From: an uncultured Collinsella sp. | Lineage (GTDB): Bacteria > Actinomycetota > Coriobacteriia > Coriobacteriales > Coriobacteriaceae | Assembly (NCBI GenBank): GCA_900545505.1 | Contig: UQZC01000115.1 | Coordinates: 1 to 5,270 of the forward strand | Reading direction: 5' to 3' | Length of the DNA: 5,270 nucleotides | Shown: positions 1-5,270 of the stretch, in pieces | Position numbering within the stretch: the stretch's first letter is position 1 | Layout: each line of letters opens with the position of its first letter | Made by a program: the position numbers and the translations under genes | Notes under the pieces: generated by a model | Database searches by the model: none | Seen by the model: the letters and a program-made list of their open reading frames with translations, nothing else | Told to the model about the DNA's origin: nothing

Positions 1-23
1 TGGACGGGCGTTTGCCGTGTGCG

Positions 24-1067
24 TTACTCGAAGTACTGAAACTTGTTGGTTGAGAAGGCAAACGTGACGACAAAGCCTTCGCCGGGCTCGGATGCTGCGG
101 TGACGTCGATGCCCATCTTGGAGCACAGGCGCGCCACCAGGTAGAGGCCGATGCCCGTTGCGCGCTTGGTGGTGCGGCCGTTGTCGCCGGTAAAGCCTTT
201 CTCGAACACGCGTGGCAGGTCTGCCGCGCACACGCCGCAGCCGTTGTCCGCGACAGTGAGCTCGATGCGCCCCCTTCTCGGAGGTTCGTCCAGCAACGCG
301 CCCGAAAACGTGATCTTTGCACCGTCCTCACGCGCATATTTAATGCTGTTCTGAATGAGCTGGCCCAGAATAAACTCGAGCCACTTCTCGTCGGTAAAGA
401 CCTCAAAGTCGAGGTTCTCGCACACCGGCGCCACGTGTGCCGCGATGAGCTCACGCGCATTGGCCTTGGTTGCGCCCGTCACCAGAGCCTTGAGGTTCCA
501 ACGTCGAATCAGGTAATCGCGCTCCACAACCTCCGAGCGCGCATAGTAGAGCGCCTGGTCGATATAGCGCTCCACGCGGGCAAGTTCGCGTGCCAGGTCG
601 TCCACGCGCGACAGGTCGTCTTCGCTGCTGTCCAGGTTTTCCAAAATCAGGTGAGCCGCCGCCAGGGGTAGCTTGGCCTCGTGGACCCAGCTCTCGATAT
701 AGTCGCGATAGTCATCGGTCTGACGCCGGCCTTCGGCAACCTCGTCGCAAGCGGCTTTGCCCACCCGGCGCAAGACCTCGTACTCGAGCTCGCCCTCGGC
801 ATAGGTCGGGCATTGCACCATCTCCTGCACCCATGCGGGACTCTCGAGCTCCTCTGCCGCGCGCTCCAACTGACGCAGAAAACGGCGACGGCGAGCGTAC
901 TCGATCACGATGCCGAGCATACCGAAGATAAAGGACACGCCAACCGCCACGACCACGATAGAAACGGGTGCGCCGGCGACCGTCAGCACAAAGCAGCTCA
1001 GCAGCACGCCGCACGTCCACACGGCGACGGGAAGCAGTGCATCTTTAAAGAACTTGCCAAACGACAT
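24..1067 (-). CDS. Sensor histidine kinase, BceS/GraS-like intramembrane-sensing type
   Basis: This is a membrane sensor kinase of 347 residues that should autophosphorylate and pass phosphate to the regulator encoded just upstream. Two hydrophobic helices at about residues 11-32 and 35-56 are joined by only a few residues, followed by the basic stretch RRRR, so there is no extracellular sensor domain. The H-box is WVHEAKLP with the phospho-acceptor His129. The N-box is QLIQNSIKY (Asn240), the G1 box DNGCGV (274-279), the F-box region VFEKGFTG (287-294) and the G2 box GIGLYLV (305-311). All catalytic ATP-binding boxes are present and the protein appears complete. The short loop and the WVHE, FEKGFTG and GLYLV wording are typical of BceS/GraS-type kinases, which respond to peptide antibiotics through a partner ABC transporter; that role here is inferred. 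The start lies 9 nt after the regulator stop, with a GGGG as a weak ribosome-binding site, so the two genes are probably co-transcribed. The residue four after His129 is Leu rather than the usual Thr/Asn. Confidence 0.93.
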   Translation of the reverse strand: MSFGKFFKDALLPVAVWTCGVLLSCFVLTVAGAPVSIVVVAVGVSFIFGMLGIVIEYARRRRFLRQLERAAEELESPAWVQEMVQCPTYAEGELEYEVLRRVGKAACDEVAEGRRQTDDYRDYIESWVHEAKLPLAAAHLILENLDSSEDDLSRVDDLARELARVERYIDQALYYARSEVVERDYLIRRWNLKALVTGATKANARELIAAHVAPVCENLDFEVFTDEKWLEFILGQLIQNSIKYAREDGAKITFSGALLDEPPRRGRIELTVADNGCGVCAADLPRVFEKGFTGDNGRTTKRATGIGLYLVARLCSKMGIDVTAASEPGEGFVVTFAFSTNKFQYFE

Positions 1068-1076
1068 AGCCGGCCC

Positions 1077-1748
1077 CTAGACCGAATAGCCTTGGCCGCG
1101 ATGCGTGGTCAAATACCCCTTGATGCCGATTTTTTCGAGCGTGGTGCGCAGGCGGTTGATGTTGACGGTGAGTGTATTGTCGTCCACGAAGGCGTCGGAG
1201 TCCCACAGGTCCTGCATGATGGCCGAGCGCGAGACGATCTTGCCCGCACGGCTCAGAAGCAGCGAGAGAATACGCAGCTCGTTTTTGGTGAGCTCGGTAC
1301 TGGTACCGGTCTGCATGTTGGTGACCATGGAGCGAGCGAGATCGAGCTCCAGGCCCTTGTGGACAAGCGTGCTGCGCTCGCCCGCCGCCGCGGTGCGACG
1401 CAGCAAGGCATTGATGCGCGCCACGAGCACACGGGCGCTATAGGGTTTGGGAACAAAGTCATCCGCGCCGAGCGTCATGGCCATGACCTCGTCGATCTCG
1501 GTCGTGCGCGACGTGAGGACGATGATGGGAACCTCGGATTCGCGGCGAACCTCGTGGCAGATACGCTGGCCGTCCTTGACGGGAAGCGTGAGGTCGAGCA
1601 GCACCAGGTCGGGCGCGGTGGCGAGAATATCGCGCGAGACATGCTCAAACGATTCGCAGGCCTCGATTTCAAACCCGGCGCGGGCAAGGATGTCGATAAG
1701 TTCACGACGAATGGGCTCGTCGTCCTCAACGATATAGATTAGCGCCAT
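1077..1748 (-). CDS. OmpR/PhoB-family response regulator (partner of the adjacent kinase)
   Basis: This 223-residue protein is a DNA-binding transcription regulator controlled by phosphorylation. The receiver domain covers about residues 1-120, with the acidic pair Glu8/Asp9-Asp10, the phospho-acceptor Asp52 in LLDLTLP, the switch Thr79 in IIVLTS and the conserved Lys101 in the VPKPYS motif. The winged-helix DNA-binding domain covers about 125-223. It shows the ELTKNELRILSLLL segment, the recognition-helix region DDNTLTVNINRLR (189-201) and the closing RGQGYSV. Length and architecture are normal for the family. The wording of the C-terminal domain is close to BceR/VanR-like regulators of Gram-positive bacteria, which agrees with the neighbouring kinase. 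It is the first gene of the pair and sits in the same frame as the kinase, separated from it by a TAG stop and three codons. The chosen ATG is preceded by a G-rich ribosome-binding region. Targets are unknown; an ABC transporter operon would be expected for the family but is not in this window. Confidence 0.95.
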   Translation of the reverse strand: MALIYIVEDDEPIRRELIDILARAGFEIEACESFEHVSRDILATAPDLVLLDLTLPVKDGQRICHEVRRESEVPIIVLTSRTTEIDEVMAMTLGADDFVPKPYSARVLVARINALLRRTAAAGERSTLVHKGLELDLARSMVTNMQTGTSTELTKNELRILSLLLSRAGKIVSRSAIMQDLWDSDAFVDDNTLTVNINRLRTTLEKIGIKGYLTTHRGQGYSV

Positions 1749-1756
1749 GGATTCCG

Positions 1757-1770
1757 CCCCCCCCCTCTTG
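1757..1770 (-). promoter_or_regulatory. Ribosome-binding region of the response regulator, with a run of nine G
   Basis: Read on the minus strand, CAAGA is followed by nine consecutive G, then CGGAATCC and the ATG of the response regulator. The tract ends 8 nt before the start codon, exactly where the Shine-Dalgarno should lie, so GAGGG within it most likely serves as the ribosome-binding site. A homopolymer of this length is prone to slippage, and a length change would shift the spacing or sequence of the site without altering the protein. Confidence 0.6.
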
Positions 1771-1783
1771 GTTGTCTTGCCCC

Positions 1784-1789
1784 ATTATG
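1784..1789 (-). promoter_or_regulatory. Candidate -10 box for the regulator-kinase pair
   Basis: The minus-strand hexamer CATAAT matches the TATAAT consensus at five of six positions. It lies about 35 nt before the response-regulator start in an otherwise GC-rich stretch. No good -35 element is seen at 16-18 nt upstream and there is no extended TG motif, so this is a weak prediction based on the hexamer alone. Confidence 0.25.
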
Positions 1790-1841
1790 ACCGTGGATCC
1801 GCAGATACGCGCCTCACGCGGCACCAAAGTGACAGAACTGT

Positions 1842-1875
1842 TCGCGAGTGGCAGAGGCTTTCCCCTCGCTCGCGA
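1842..1875. repeat. Inverted repeat (7-bp arms TCGCGAG/CTCGCGA) with an inner 4-bp stem
   Basis: The arms at 1842-1848 and 1869-1875 are perfect reverse complements. Inside them GAGG (1854-1857) pairs with CCTC (1864-1867), which gives a branched or bulged hairpin. It lies about 95-125 nt before the response-regulator start and has no T-tract. It overlaps a smaller alternative hairpin, GCTCG-TCG-CGAGC on the minus strand (1868-1880). It could be an operator, a leader structure or chance in GC-rich DNA. Confidence 0.3.
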
Positions 1876-1880
1876 CGAGC

Positions 1881-1910
1881 ACGGGAATTAAATGAGTTTT
1901 TAATCCCCGT
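1881..1910 (-). terminator. 12-bp inverted repeat after the unknown gene; possible terminator
   Basis: The arms 1881-1892 and 1899-1910 pair over 12 positions around a 6-nt loop. The single non-Watson-Crick position would be a G-U wobble in minus-strand RNA but an A-C mismatch in plus-strand RNA. This favours a function in the minus-strand transcript. The hairpin begins about 14 nt after the stop of the unknown gene (1925), a normal place for a terminator. No U-tract follows, so it may instead be an RNA-stabilising 3' hairpin or a protein-binding palindrome upstream of the regulator gene. Confidence 0.45.
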
Positions 1911-1924
1911 CCCAGAAACATCAT

Positions 1925-2656
1925 TTAGCGGCGGGCACGGAGCTTTTCGTAGCCTTCGGCGAAGAAGGCGACCGTGGCGGCGTCGGCCTCGGCGGCGTCG
2001 GCCTCGATTGCGGGGACCACGCCGTGCTCGTCGCTCACCAGGAACAAGGCGCCCTTGAGCTGCGCGGGAATGTCTACGCGCGTGACCGGGATGCCCTTGG
2101 TCTGGGCCAGCTGCTCGATGAGCGTCGCCGTGCCGCACAGGCACTCGTCCGCCGGCGCCACAAAGGCGAGCTCGCCGTTGTTGACGGCGGCGAGCAGCTC
2201 GGGCGCCACGCCAGTTTCGTCGGCCTCGGAGCGGGCCTCGGCGGAACGGGCACGCAGCGCCTTGGCCGACGTATCGGCGAGCGGCTCGTACTCCCCCACC
2301 GTCATGGCGGCGTTGCCGTTGATGTCGATCACCAGCATGAGTACGCCGTCGTGCGCAGTGTAATCGCCCTCGGCAAGCGACCACTCAACGTGCTGTTTGG
2401 CCCAGCTGAGCATGTTATGGGTAAGCGGCTCGCCCTGCACCAGGCGCTCGGACAGTGCGCGAATGTGGCGGTTGAGCATGGGCACCTTTTTATTGGACAT
2501 GCGCCAACGGCAGACAAGCGCGGGCTTGTCGAGCGTAAACTTCTCGACCGCCTCCTGATTGGCGCAAAAGTCCTCGTACGCACGCTGATCCTCGGCATTG
2601 CCAAACAGCTCGGCATCATCAATCTGGGGCATGGTTGTACCTTTCGTGTTAGTCAT
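1925..2656 (-). CDS. Conserved-looking hypothetical protein, function not recognised
   Basis: I do not recognise this 243-residue family and assign no function. The protein looks soluble: there is no signal peptide or membrane helix. The N-terminal half (about 40-125) has the mixed character of a folded domain, including LVCRWRMSNKKVPMLN and a hydrophobic strand GVLMLVIDINGNAAMTVGEYEPL split around Gly113. A charged Ala/Glu/Arg-rich linker (about 128-150) follows. A second part (about 151-243) contains LAFVAPADECLCGTATLIEQL and GALFLVSDEHGVVPAIE, and it ends in an acidic Ala-rich tail with EADAA twice. Two starts are possible. ATG at 2656 has GAGG 5 nt upstream, but that lies downstream of a good -10 box and might fall outside the transcript. 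ATG at 2632 (codon 9, MPQIDD) has AAAGG about 7 nt upstream and is my preferred start, giving 235 residues. Codon use matches its neighbours. It appears to be transcribed alone, between the purH terminator and the regulator pair. Confidence 0.8.
   Translation of the reverse strand: MTNTKGTTMPQIDDAELFGNAEDQRAYEDFCANQEAVEKFTLDKPALVCRWRMSNKKVPMLNRHIRALSERLVQGEPLTHNMLSWAKQHVEWSLAEGDYTAHDGVLMLVIDINGNAAMTVGEYEPLADTSAKALRARSAEARSEADETGVAPELLAAVNNGELAFVAPADECLCGTATLIEQLAQTKGIPVTRVDIPAQLKGALFLVSDEHGVVPAIEADAAEADAATVAFFAEGYEKLRARR
1976..2005. repeat. Perfect 15-bp tandem duplication inside the unknown gene
   Basis: The unit GGCGGCGTCGGCCTC occurs twice back to back (1976-1990 and 1991-2005). On the minus strand it encodes the residues EADAA twice, near position 218-227 of the unknown protein. 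The unit is a multiple of three, so gain or loss of a copy would keep the frame. The identical nucleotide sequence suggests a fairly recent duplication. Confidence 0.85.
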
Positions 2657-2664
2657 TCCGTCCT

Positions 2665-2673
2665 CTTATACCA
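2665..2673 (-). promoter_or_regulatory. Extended -10 promoter for the unknown gene
   Basis: On the minus strand TGGTATAAG matches the extended -10 pattern TGnTATAAT except at the last base. Transcription would begin near 2657-2659, at or just before the ATG at 2656. A poor -35 (TTTGGA, 15-nt spacer) falls within the loop of the purH terminator. The element directly follows the terminator T-tract, so termination of purH and initiation of the next gene are packed into about 50 bp. Confidence 0.5.
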
Positions 2674-2708
2674 AAAAGACGGCCCTCCAAACGGAGCAGT
2701 CGTCTTTT
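2673..2708 (-). terminator. Intrinsic terminator of purH
   Basis: On the minus strand AAAAGACG (2708-2701) pairs perfectly with CGTCTTTT (2681-2674). An inner stem CTCC/GGAG sits around a GTTT loop, and a run of five T follows the upstream-most pairs. It begins about 30 nt after the purH stop, so it should end purH transcription. The A-rich/T-rich flanks make it potentially bidirectional, but no plus-strand gene runs into it. Confidence 0.85.
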
Positions 2709-2737
2709 GCAGAGATTATTTTGTCCCAAGGCGGAAC

Positions 2738-4345
2738 TTAGTGGCGGAAGTGGCGGGCGCCCGTAAACACCATCGCAATGCCATGCTCATTGCAGGCCTG
2801 GATGCTCTCGTCGTCGCGCTTGGAGCCGCCGGGCTGGATGATGCAGGTCACGCCGTGTGCAGCAAGCACGTCGACGTTGTCGCGGAACGGGAAGAACGCG
2901 TCGCTTGCACAGGCAAAGCCGCCCTTCTCCACGCCCTCGCGCTCGCAGAAGTCCTCGGCGCGCTCGCAGGCAAGCAGCGCAGAGTCAACGCGGTTAGGCT
3001 GACCCGGGCCCATGCCAATGCCGGCCTTGTCCTTGGAAATCAGGATGGCGTTGGACTTAACGCCCTTGCAGACCTTCCAGGCAAACTCGAGCTCGGCCAT
3101 CTCGGCGTTGGTGGGCTTGCGGTCGGTGGGGAACGTAAAGGTCGCGGGATCCTCGGTCACGTGGTCGACCTCCTGCACCAGCATGCCGCCGTCGACGGAG
3201 CGCAGCTCCACCTGGGCGCCGTGGTCCACGCCGCCGGTCGCCAACACGCGCAGGTTGGGGCGCTTGGCCATGCGCTCGAGCGCCTCGGCGGTGTAGCTCG
3301 GGGCGATGATAACCTCGACGAACTGTTTGTTCTGATCGGCAAAGTGCTCAACCAGATCAAAGGGAACCTCGCGGTTGCAGGCGATGATGCCGCCAAAGGC
3401 GCTCTTGGGATCGCAAGCGAAGGCGCGGTCGTAGGCAGCCGTGATGTCCTCGGCAACGGCGGAACCGCAGGGGTTCTGGTGCTTGAGGATTACGCAGGCC
3501 GGCTCGTCGAACTCGCGGACCAGGTTCCAGGCGGCGTCGGCATCCAGATAGTTGTTGTAGCTGAGCGGCTTGCCCTGGATCTGCTCGGAGCCCACGAGCG
3601 GGAACTGCGAGCTCGCGGTGTTCTCGCAGCCCTCGGCGAAGCGGTAGACCGTAGCCTTCTGCTGAGGATTCTCGCCATAGCGCAGGTCGTCGACCTTCTC
3701 CAGCGAGATCTCGAGCTTGGCAGAGGTGTCCGCCACGTCGCTTGCCTGGGCGGCAAGCCAACGGGAGATAGCCGTGTCGTAGGCGGCGGTGGTCTGGTAG
3801 ACCTTCACCTGCAGGCGACGACGGGTGGAAAGCGTGGTGCAGCCACCGGTCTCGTGCATCTCGGCCAGGACGGCATCATAATCGGCCGGGTCGGAAATGA
3901 CGGTAACGCTCGTGGCGTTCTTGGCGGCAGAACGCAGCATGGAGGGGCCACCGATGTCGATGTGCTCGATGGCGTCCGCGAAGGTGACCTCGGGGTTGGC
4001 GACGGTCTTCTCGAACTCGTACAGGTTGACGACGACCAGGTCGATCAGCTTAATGCCGTGCTGAGCGGCCTCCTGCATGTGCTGCTCGGAATCGCGGCGG
4101 GCCAGCAGCGCGCCATGAACCTTGGGGTGCAGGGTCTTAACGCGGCCGTCCATCATCTCGGGATAGCCCGTGAACTCCTCGATGGGGGTTACGGGAACGC
4201 CCGCGTCCTCGATGGCACGAGCCGTGCCGCCCGTAGAGATGATCTCGACGCCAAAGTCGTCAACCAGCGTCCGTGCGAAATCGACGACGCCCGTCTTATC
4301 GGTAACCGAGATCAACGCGCGTGCGATCTTCACATCAGATCCCAT
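2738..4345 (-). CDS. purH: Bifunctional AICAR transformylase / IMP cyclohydrolase
   Basis: The enzyme uses 10-formyl-tetrahydrofolate to formylate AICAR and then closes the ring to give IMP, the last two steps of de novo purine synthesis in the cytosol. The 535 residues match the usual length. The N-terminal cyclohydrolase domain (about 7-200) has ALISVTDKTG, STGGTA (37-42), TGYPEMMDGRVKTLHPKVHG (59-78), VVVNLYEFEKTV and the IDIGGPSMLRSAAKN segment (129-143). The C-terminal transformylase domain has LRYGENPQQKA (221-231), SYNNYLDADAAWN, the catalytic Lys288-His289 pair in ILKHQNPCGSA, DPKSAFGGIIA, SDAFFPFRDNVD and IIQPGGSKRDDESI, and it closes with RHFRH. A perfect AGGAGG (4351-4356) sits 5 nt before the chosen ATG. 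Upstream is a 277-nt divergent spacer and downstream a strong terminator, so purH appears monocistronic here, with no other pur gene in the window. One local oddity is GIGMGPGQPNRVDS (442-455), where many PurH proteins read GIGAGQ then x-x-RVDS. The assignment is secure. Confidence 0.98.
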   Translation of the reverse strand: MGSDVKIARALISVTDKTGVVDFARTLVDDFGVEIISTGGTARAIEDAGVPVTPIEEFTGYPEMMDGRVKTLHPKVHGALLARRDSEQHMQEAAQHGIKLIDLVVVNLYEFEKTVANPEVTFADAIEHIDIGGPSMLRSAAKNATSVTVISDPADYDAVLAEMHETGGCTTLSTRRRLQVKVYQTTAAYDTAISRWLAAQASDVADTSAKLEISLEKVDDLRYGENPQQKATVYRFAEGCENTASSQFPLVGSEQIQGKPLSYNNYLDADAAWNLVREFDEPACVILKHQNPCGSAVAEDITAAYDRAFACDPKSAFGGIIACNREVPFDLVEHFADQNKQFVEVIIAPSYTAEALERMAKRPNLRVLATGGVDHGAQVELRSVDGGMLVQEVDHVTEDPATFTFPTDRKPTNAEMAELEFAWKVCKGVKSNAILISKDKAGIGMGPGQPNRVDSALLACERAEDFCEREGVEKGGFACASDAFFPFRDNVDVLAAHGVTCIIQPGGSKRDDESIQACNEHGIAMVFTGARHFRH

Positions 4346-4622
4346 GCAGTCCTCCTGTCTGGTACGCCGCCGTGCTCTGTGAGTCGGTGATACGTCGATC
4401 TGCAGCGCTCGCGCAGCGGCATTGAAAATACTGATTTAATGTAGCGCATCGAGCGCATCGATGCACCCCGCAACGGGCGCATGTGCAGAAAAAGTTTGCG
4501 AGCGGAGGGGATGGACATGGCACCGGGCACGGTGAGTTCATGGAACACAGGGGCACCATAATTAGATGCCAATGGCGTGGTAGAACTGTGCTCGATATGC
4601 ATCCGCAAAAGAAAGAGGCACC
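4346..4622. promoter_or_regulatory. Divergent intergenic region between purH and the acetyltransferase
   Basis: This 277-nt spacer must hold the promoters for purH (leftward) and the acetyltransferase (rightward). On the purH side lies the AGGAGG ribosome-binding site (4351-4356) and, about 80 nt before the start, an AT-rich patch (4421-4440) containing minus-strand TATTTT and, just beyond it, TACATT; neither has a convincing -35. On the acetyltransferase side CATAAT (4557-4562) is the best -10-like hexamer, again without a good -35. A small hairpin CACCG-GGCA-CGGTG lies at 4521-4534. A 9-bp tandem repeat and a 10-bp palindrome occur at 4443-4464. I recognise no riboswitch or known operator and no credible small gene. 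Confidence 0.5.
4443..4464. repeat. Two 9-bp direct repeats (AGCGCATCG) running into a palindrome
   Basis: AGCGCATCG occurs at 4443-4451 and immediately again at 4452-4460. The second copy overlaps the perfect 10-bp palindrome GCATCGATGC (4455-4464). The block sits just beyond the AT-rich patch upstream of purH, where an activator or repressor site would be expected. Function is inferred from position only. Confidence 0.5.
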
Positions 4623-5264
4623 ATGGTCTCGCGGGTTCTCTACCGACCGTTTGATACCGAAGACTTCGACGCCATCGCGCTGATTCTGCAGCAGCTTTGG
4701 CATAACAATTCGGATAACGATGAGTACAACCGCCTTGAGGCCGCGTGCGACCTCGCCTATTGCCTTTCGTCGTCGACGTTTTCACAGGTTGCCGTAATCG
4801 ACGGTCAGGCGCGTGGCATTTCGCTCGCGCGTGCGGAACAGAGCTCCGGCGCCACTATCAACGAGCATTGGATGGATACCGAACGCACGCTGCTATCGCA
4901 GATGCGTGAGCTAGAGCCCGATGCGTGCGCCGAGTATCTCTCGTTTGTGCGCGCAACCATCCGAACCAACAACCGCCTGCTCGAGAGCAGCCCGTTGCCG
5001 CACGACAACGAGGTCACGCTGCTTGCCGTGGATCGCGATGTCCATGGCCTGGGCGTTGGCACGGTTCTGCTCGATGCCGCCGTCTCGCACCTGTCCTCGC
5101 TTGGAGCGACGAGGGCGCACCTGTACACCGACTCCAACTGCTCGTGGAAGTTCTACGAGCTGCACGGCTTTAAGCGCACGGCCACGCACCGCGCCAACCG
5201 CGAAGAGCGCCGTCACGACATGCCGCGCGAAAGCTTCCTCTACGAACTCGATCTAACAGCCTAA
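4623..5264 (+). CDS. GNAT-family N-acetyltransferase
   Basis: This 213-residue protein belongs to the GNAT fold, which transfers an acetyl group from acetyl-CoA to an amine on a small molecule, peptide or protein. The acetyl-CoA-binding motif A is seen as VTLLAVDRDVHGLGVGTVLL (131-150), with the pyrophosphate loop HGLGVG at 141-146. Motif B follows as HLYTDSNCSWKFYELHGF (166-183), where Tyr178 stands at the usual position of the general-acid tyrosine. The protein ends in SFLYELDL, a common GNAT closing strand. The N-terminal half (about 40-125) carries a helical substrate-side region without a motif I can name, so the substrate is unknown. The first strand, RVLYRPFDTEDFDAIALIL, is a typical GNAT start, which supports the chosen ATG; AAGAGG (4613-4618) lies 4 nt before it. 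It is divergent from purH, and the window ends 6 nt after its stop, so operon partners cannot be judged. Confidence 0.9.
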   Translation: MVSRVLYRPFDTEDFDAIALILQQLWHNNSDNDEYNRLEAACDLAYCLSSSTFSQVAVIDGQARGISLARAEQSSGATINEHWMDTERTLLSQMRELEPDACAEYLSFVRATIRTNNRLLESSPLPHDNEVTLLAVDRDVHGLGVGTVLLDAAVSHLSSLGATRAHLYTDSNCSWKFYELHGFKRTATHRANREERRHDMPRESFLYELDLTA

Positions 5265-5270
5265 ACCCAG

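Noticed and set aside
1..23. A terminator after the kinase gene
   Set aside because: Only a weak 4-bp pairing (ACGG/CCGT) with no T-tract is visible, and the window ends here, so it cannot be supported.
681..1742. A 353-codon open frame on the plus strand, antisense to the kinase and regulator
   Set aside because: Both minus-strand proteins have complete catalytic and DNA-binding motifs. The antisense translation has none and looks like a GC-rich shadow.
2024..4390. A 788-codon open frame on the plus strand, antisense to purH and the unknown gene
   Set aside because: It runs opposite two well-supported genes and crosses the purH terminator. The translation is low in complexity, rich in Gly, Ala, Val, Leu, Arg and His, with no recognisable motif, as expected from the antisense frame of GC-rich genes. 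No ribosome-binding site or promoter supports it.
4346..4622. A purine riboswitch or other known leader for purH
   Set aside because: The spacer is long enough, but I could not find a conserved aptamer core or a terminator/anti-terminator pair in the purH leader direction.
4483..4683. A short plus-strand open frame beginning at GTG, overlapping the acetyltransferase start
   Set aside because: There is no convincing ribosome-binding site and no family resemblance, and it ends inside the acetyltransferase in another frame.
4330..4785. A 151-codon minus-strand open frame across the purH-acetyltransferase spacer
   Set aside because: It overlaps the start of both real genes, has no domain signal and would cover the promoter region. 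It is composed largely of Arg, Ser and Pro in a shadow-like pattern.

Overview
This 5.27 kb, GC-rich window looks like ordinary chromosome from a high-GC Gram-positive bacterium. The overall protein style suggests a gut member of the Coriobacteriia, such as Collinsella or a relative. That placement is an inference from general character, not from a marker gene. No rRNA, tRNA, CRISPR array, insertion sequence or phage gene is visible.

Layout from left to right: (1) A two-component system on the minus strand. The response regulator (1077-1748) is followed by its sensor histidine kinase (24-1067), 9 nt apart and in the same frame. The kinase has two membrane helices with almost no external loop, and its conserved boxes resemble the BceS/GraS type that usually monitors cell-envelope antibiotics through an ABC transporter. 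No transporter lies inside the window. (2) A 176-nt gap (1749-1924) holding two inverted repeats and the regulator's leader, whose ribosome-binding region contains a run of nine G. (3) A minus-strand conserved-looking protein of unknown function (1925-2656; more likely start at 2632). (4) A short gap with a clear intrinsic terminator for purH and, immediately after it, an extended -10 promoter for the unknown gene. (5) purH (2738-4345, minus), the bifunctional enzyme for the last two steps of IMP synthesis, complete with a perfect Shine-Dalgarno. (6) A 277-nt divergent intergenic region (4346-4622). (7) A GNAT-family acetyltransferase (4623-5264, plus).

The genes do not form one pathway. There are four transcription units: regulator-kinase, the unknown gene, purH alone, and the divergent acetyltransferase. 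The last three are separated from their neighbours by a terminator or by divergent orientation.

I see no convincing new multi-gene system. The items most worth checking are the G9 tract in the regulator's translation-initiation region, the Leu at the phosphatase position of the kinase H-box, the nested terminator/promoter with a possible leaderless start, and the unrecognised 1925-2656 protein.
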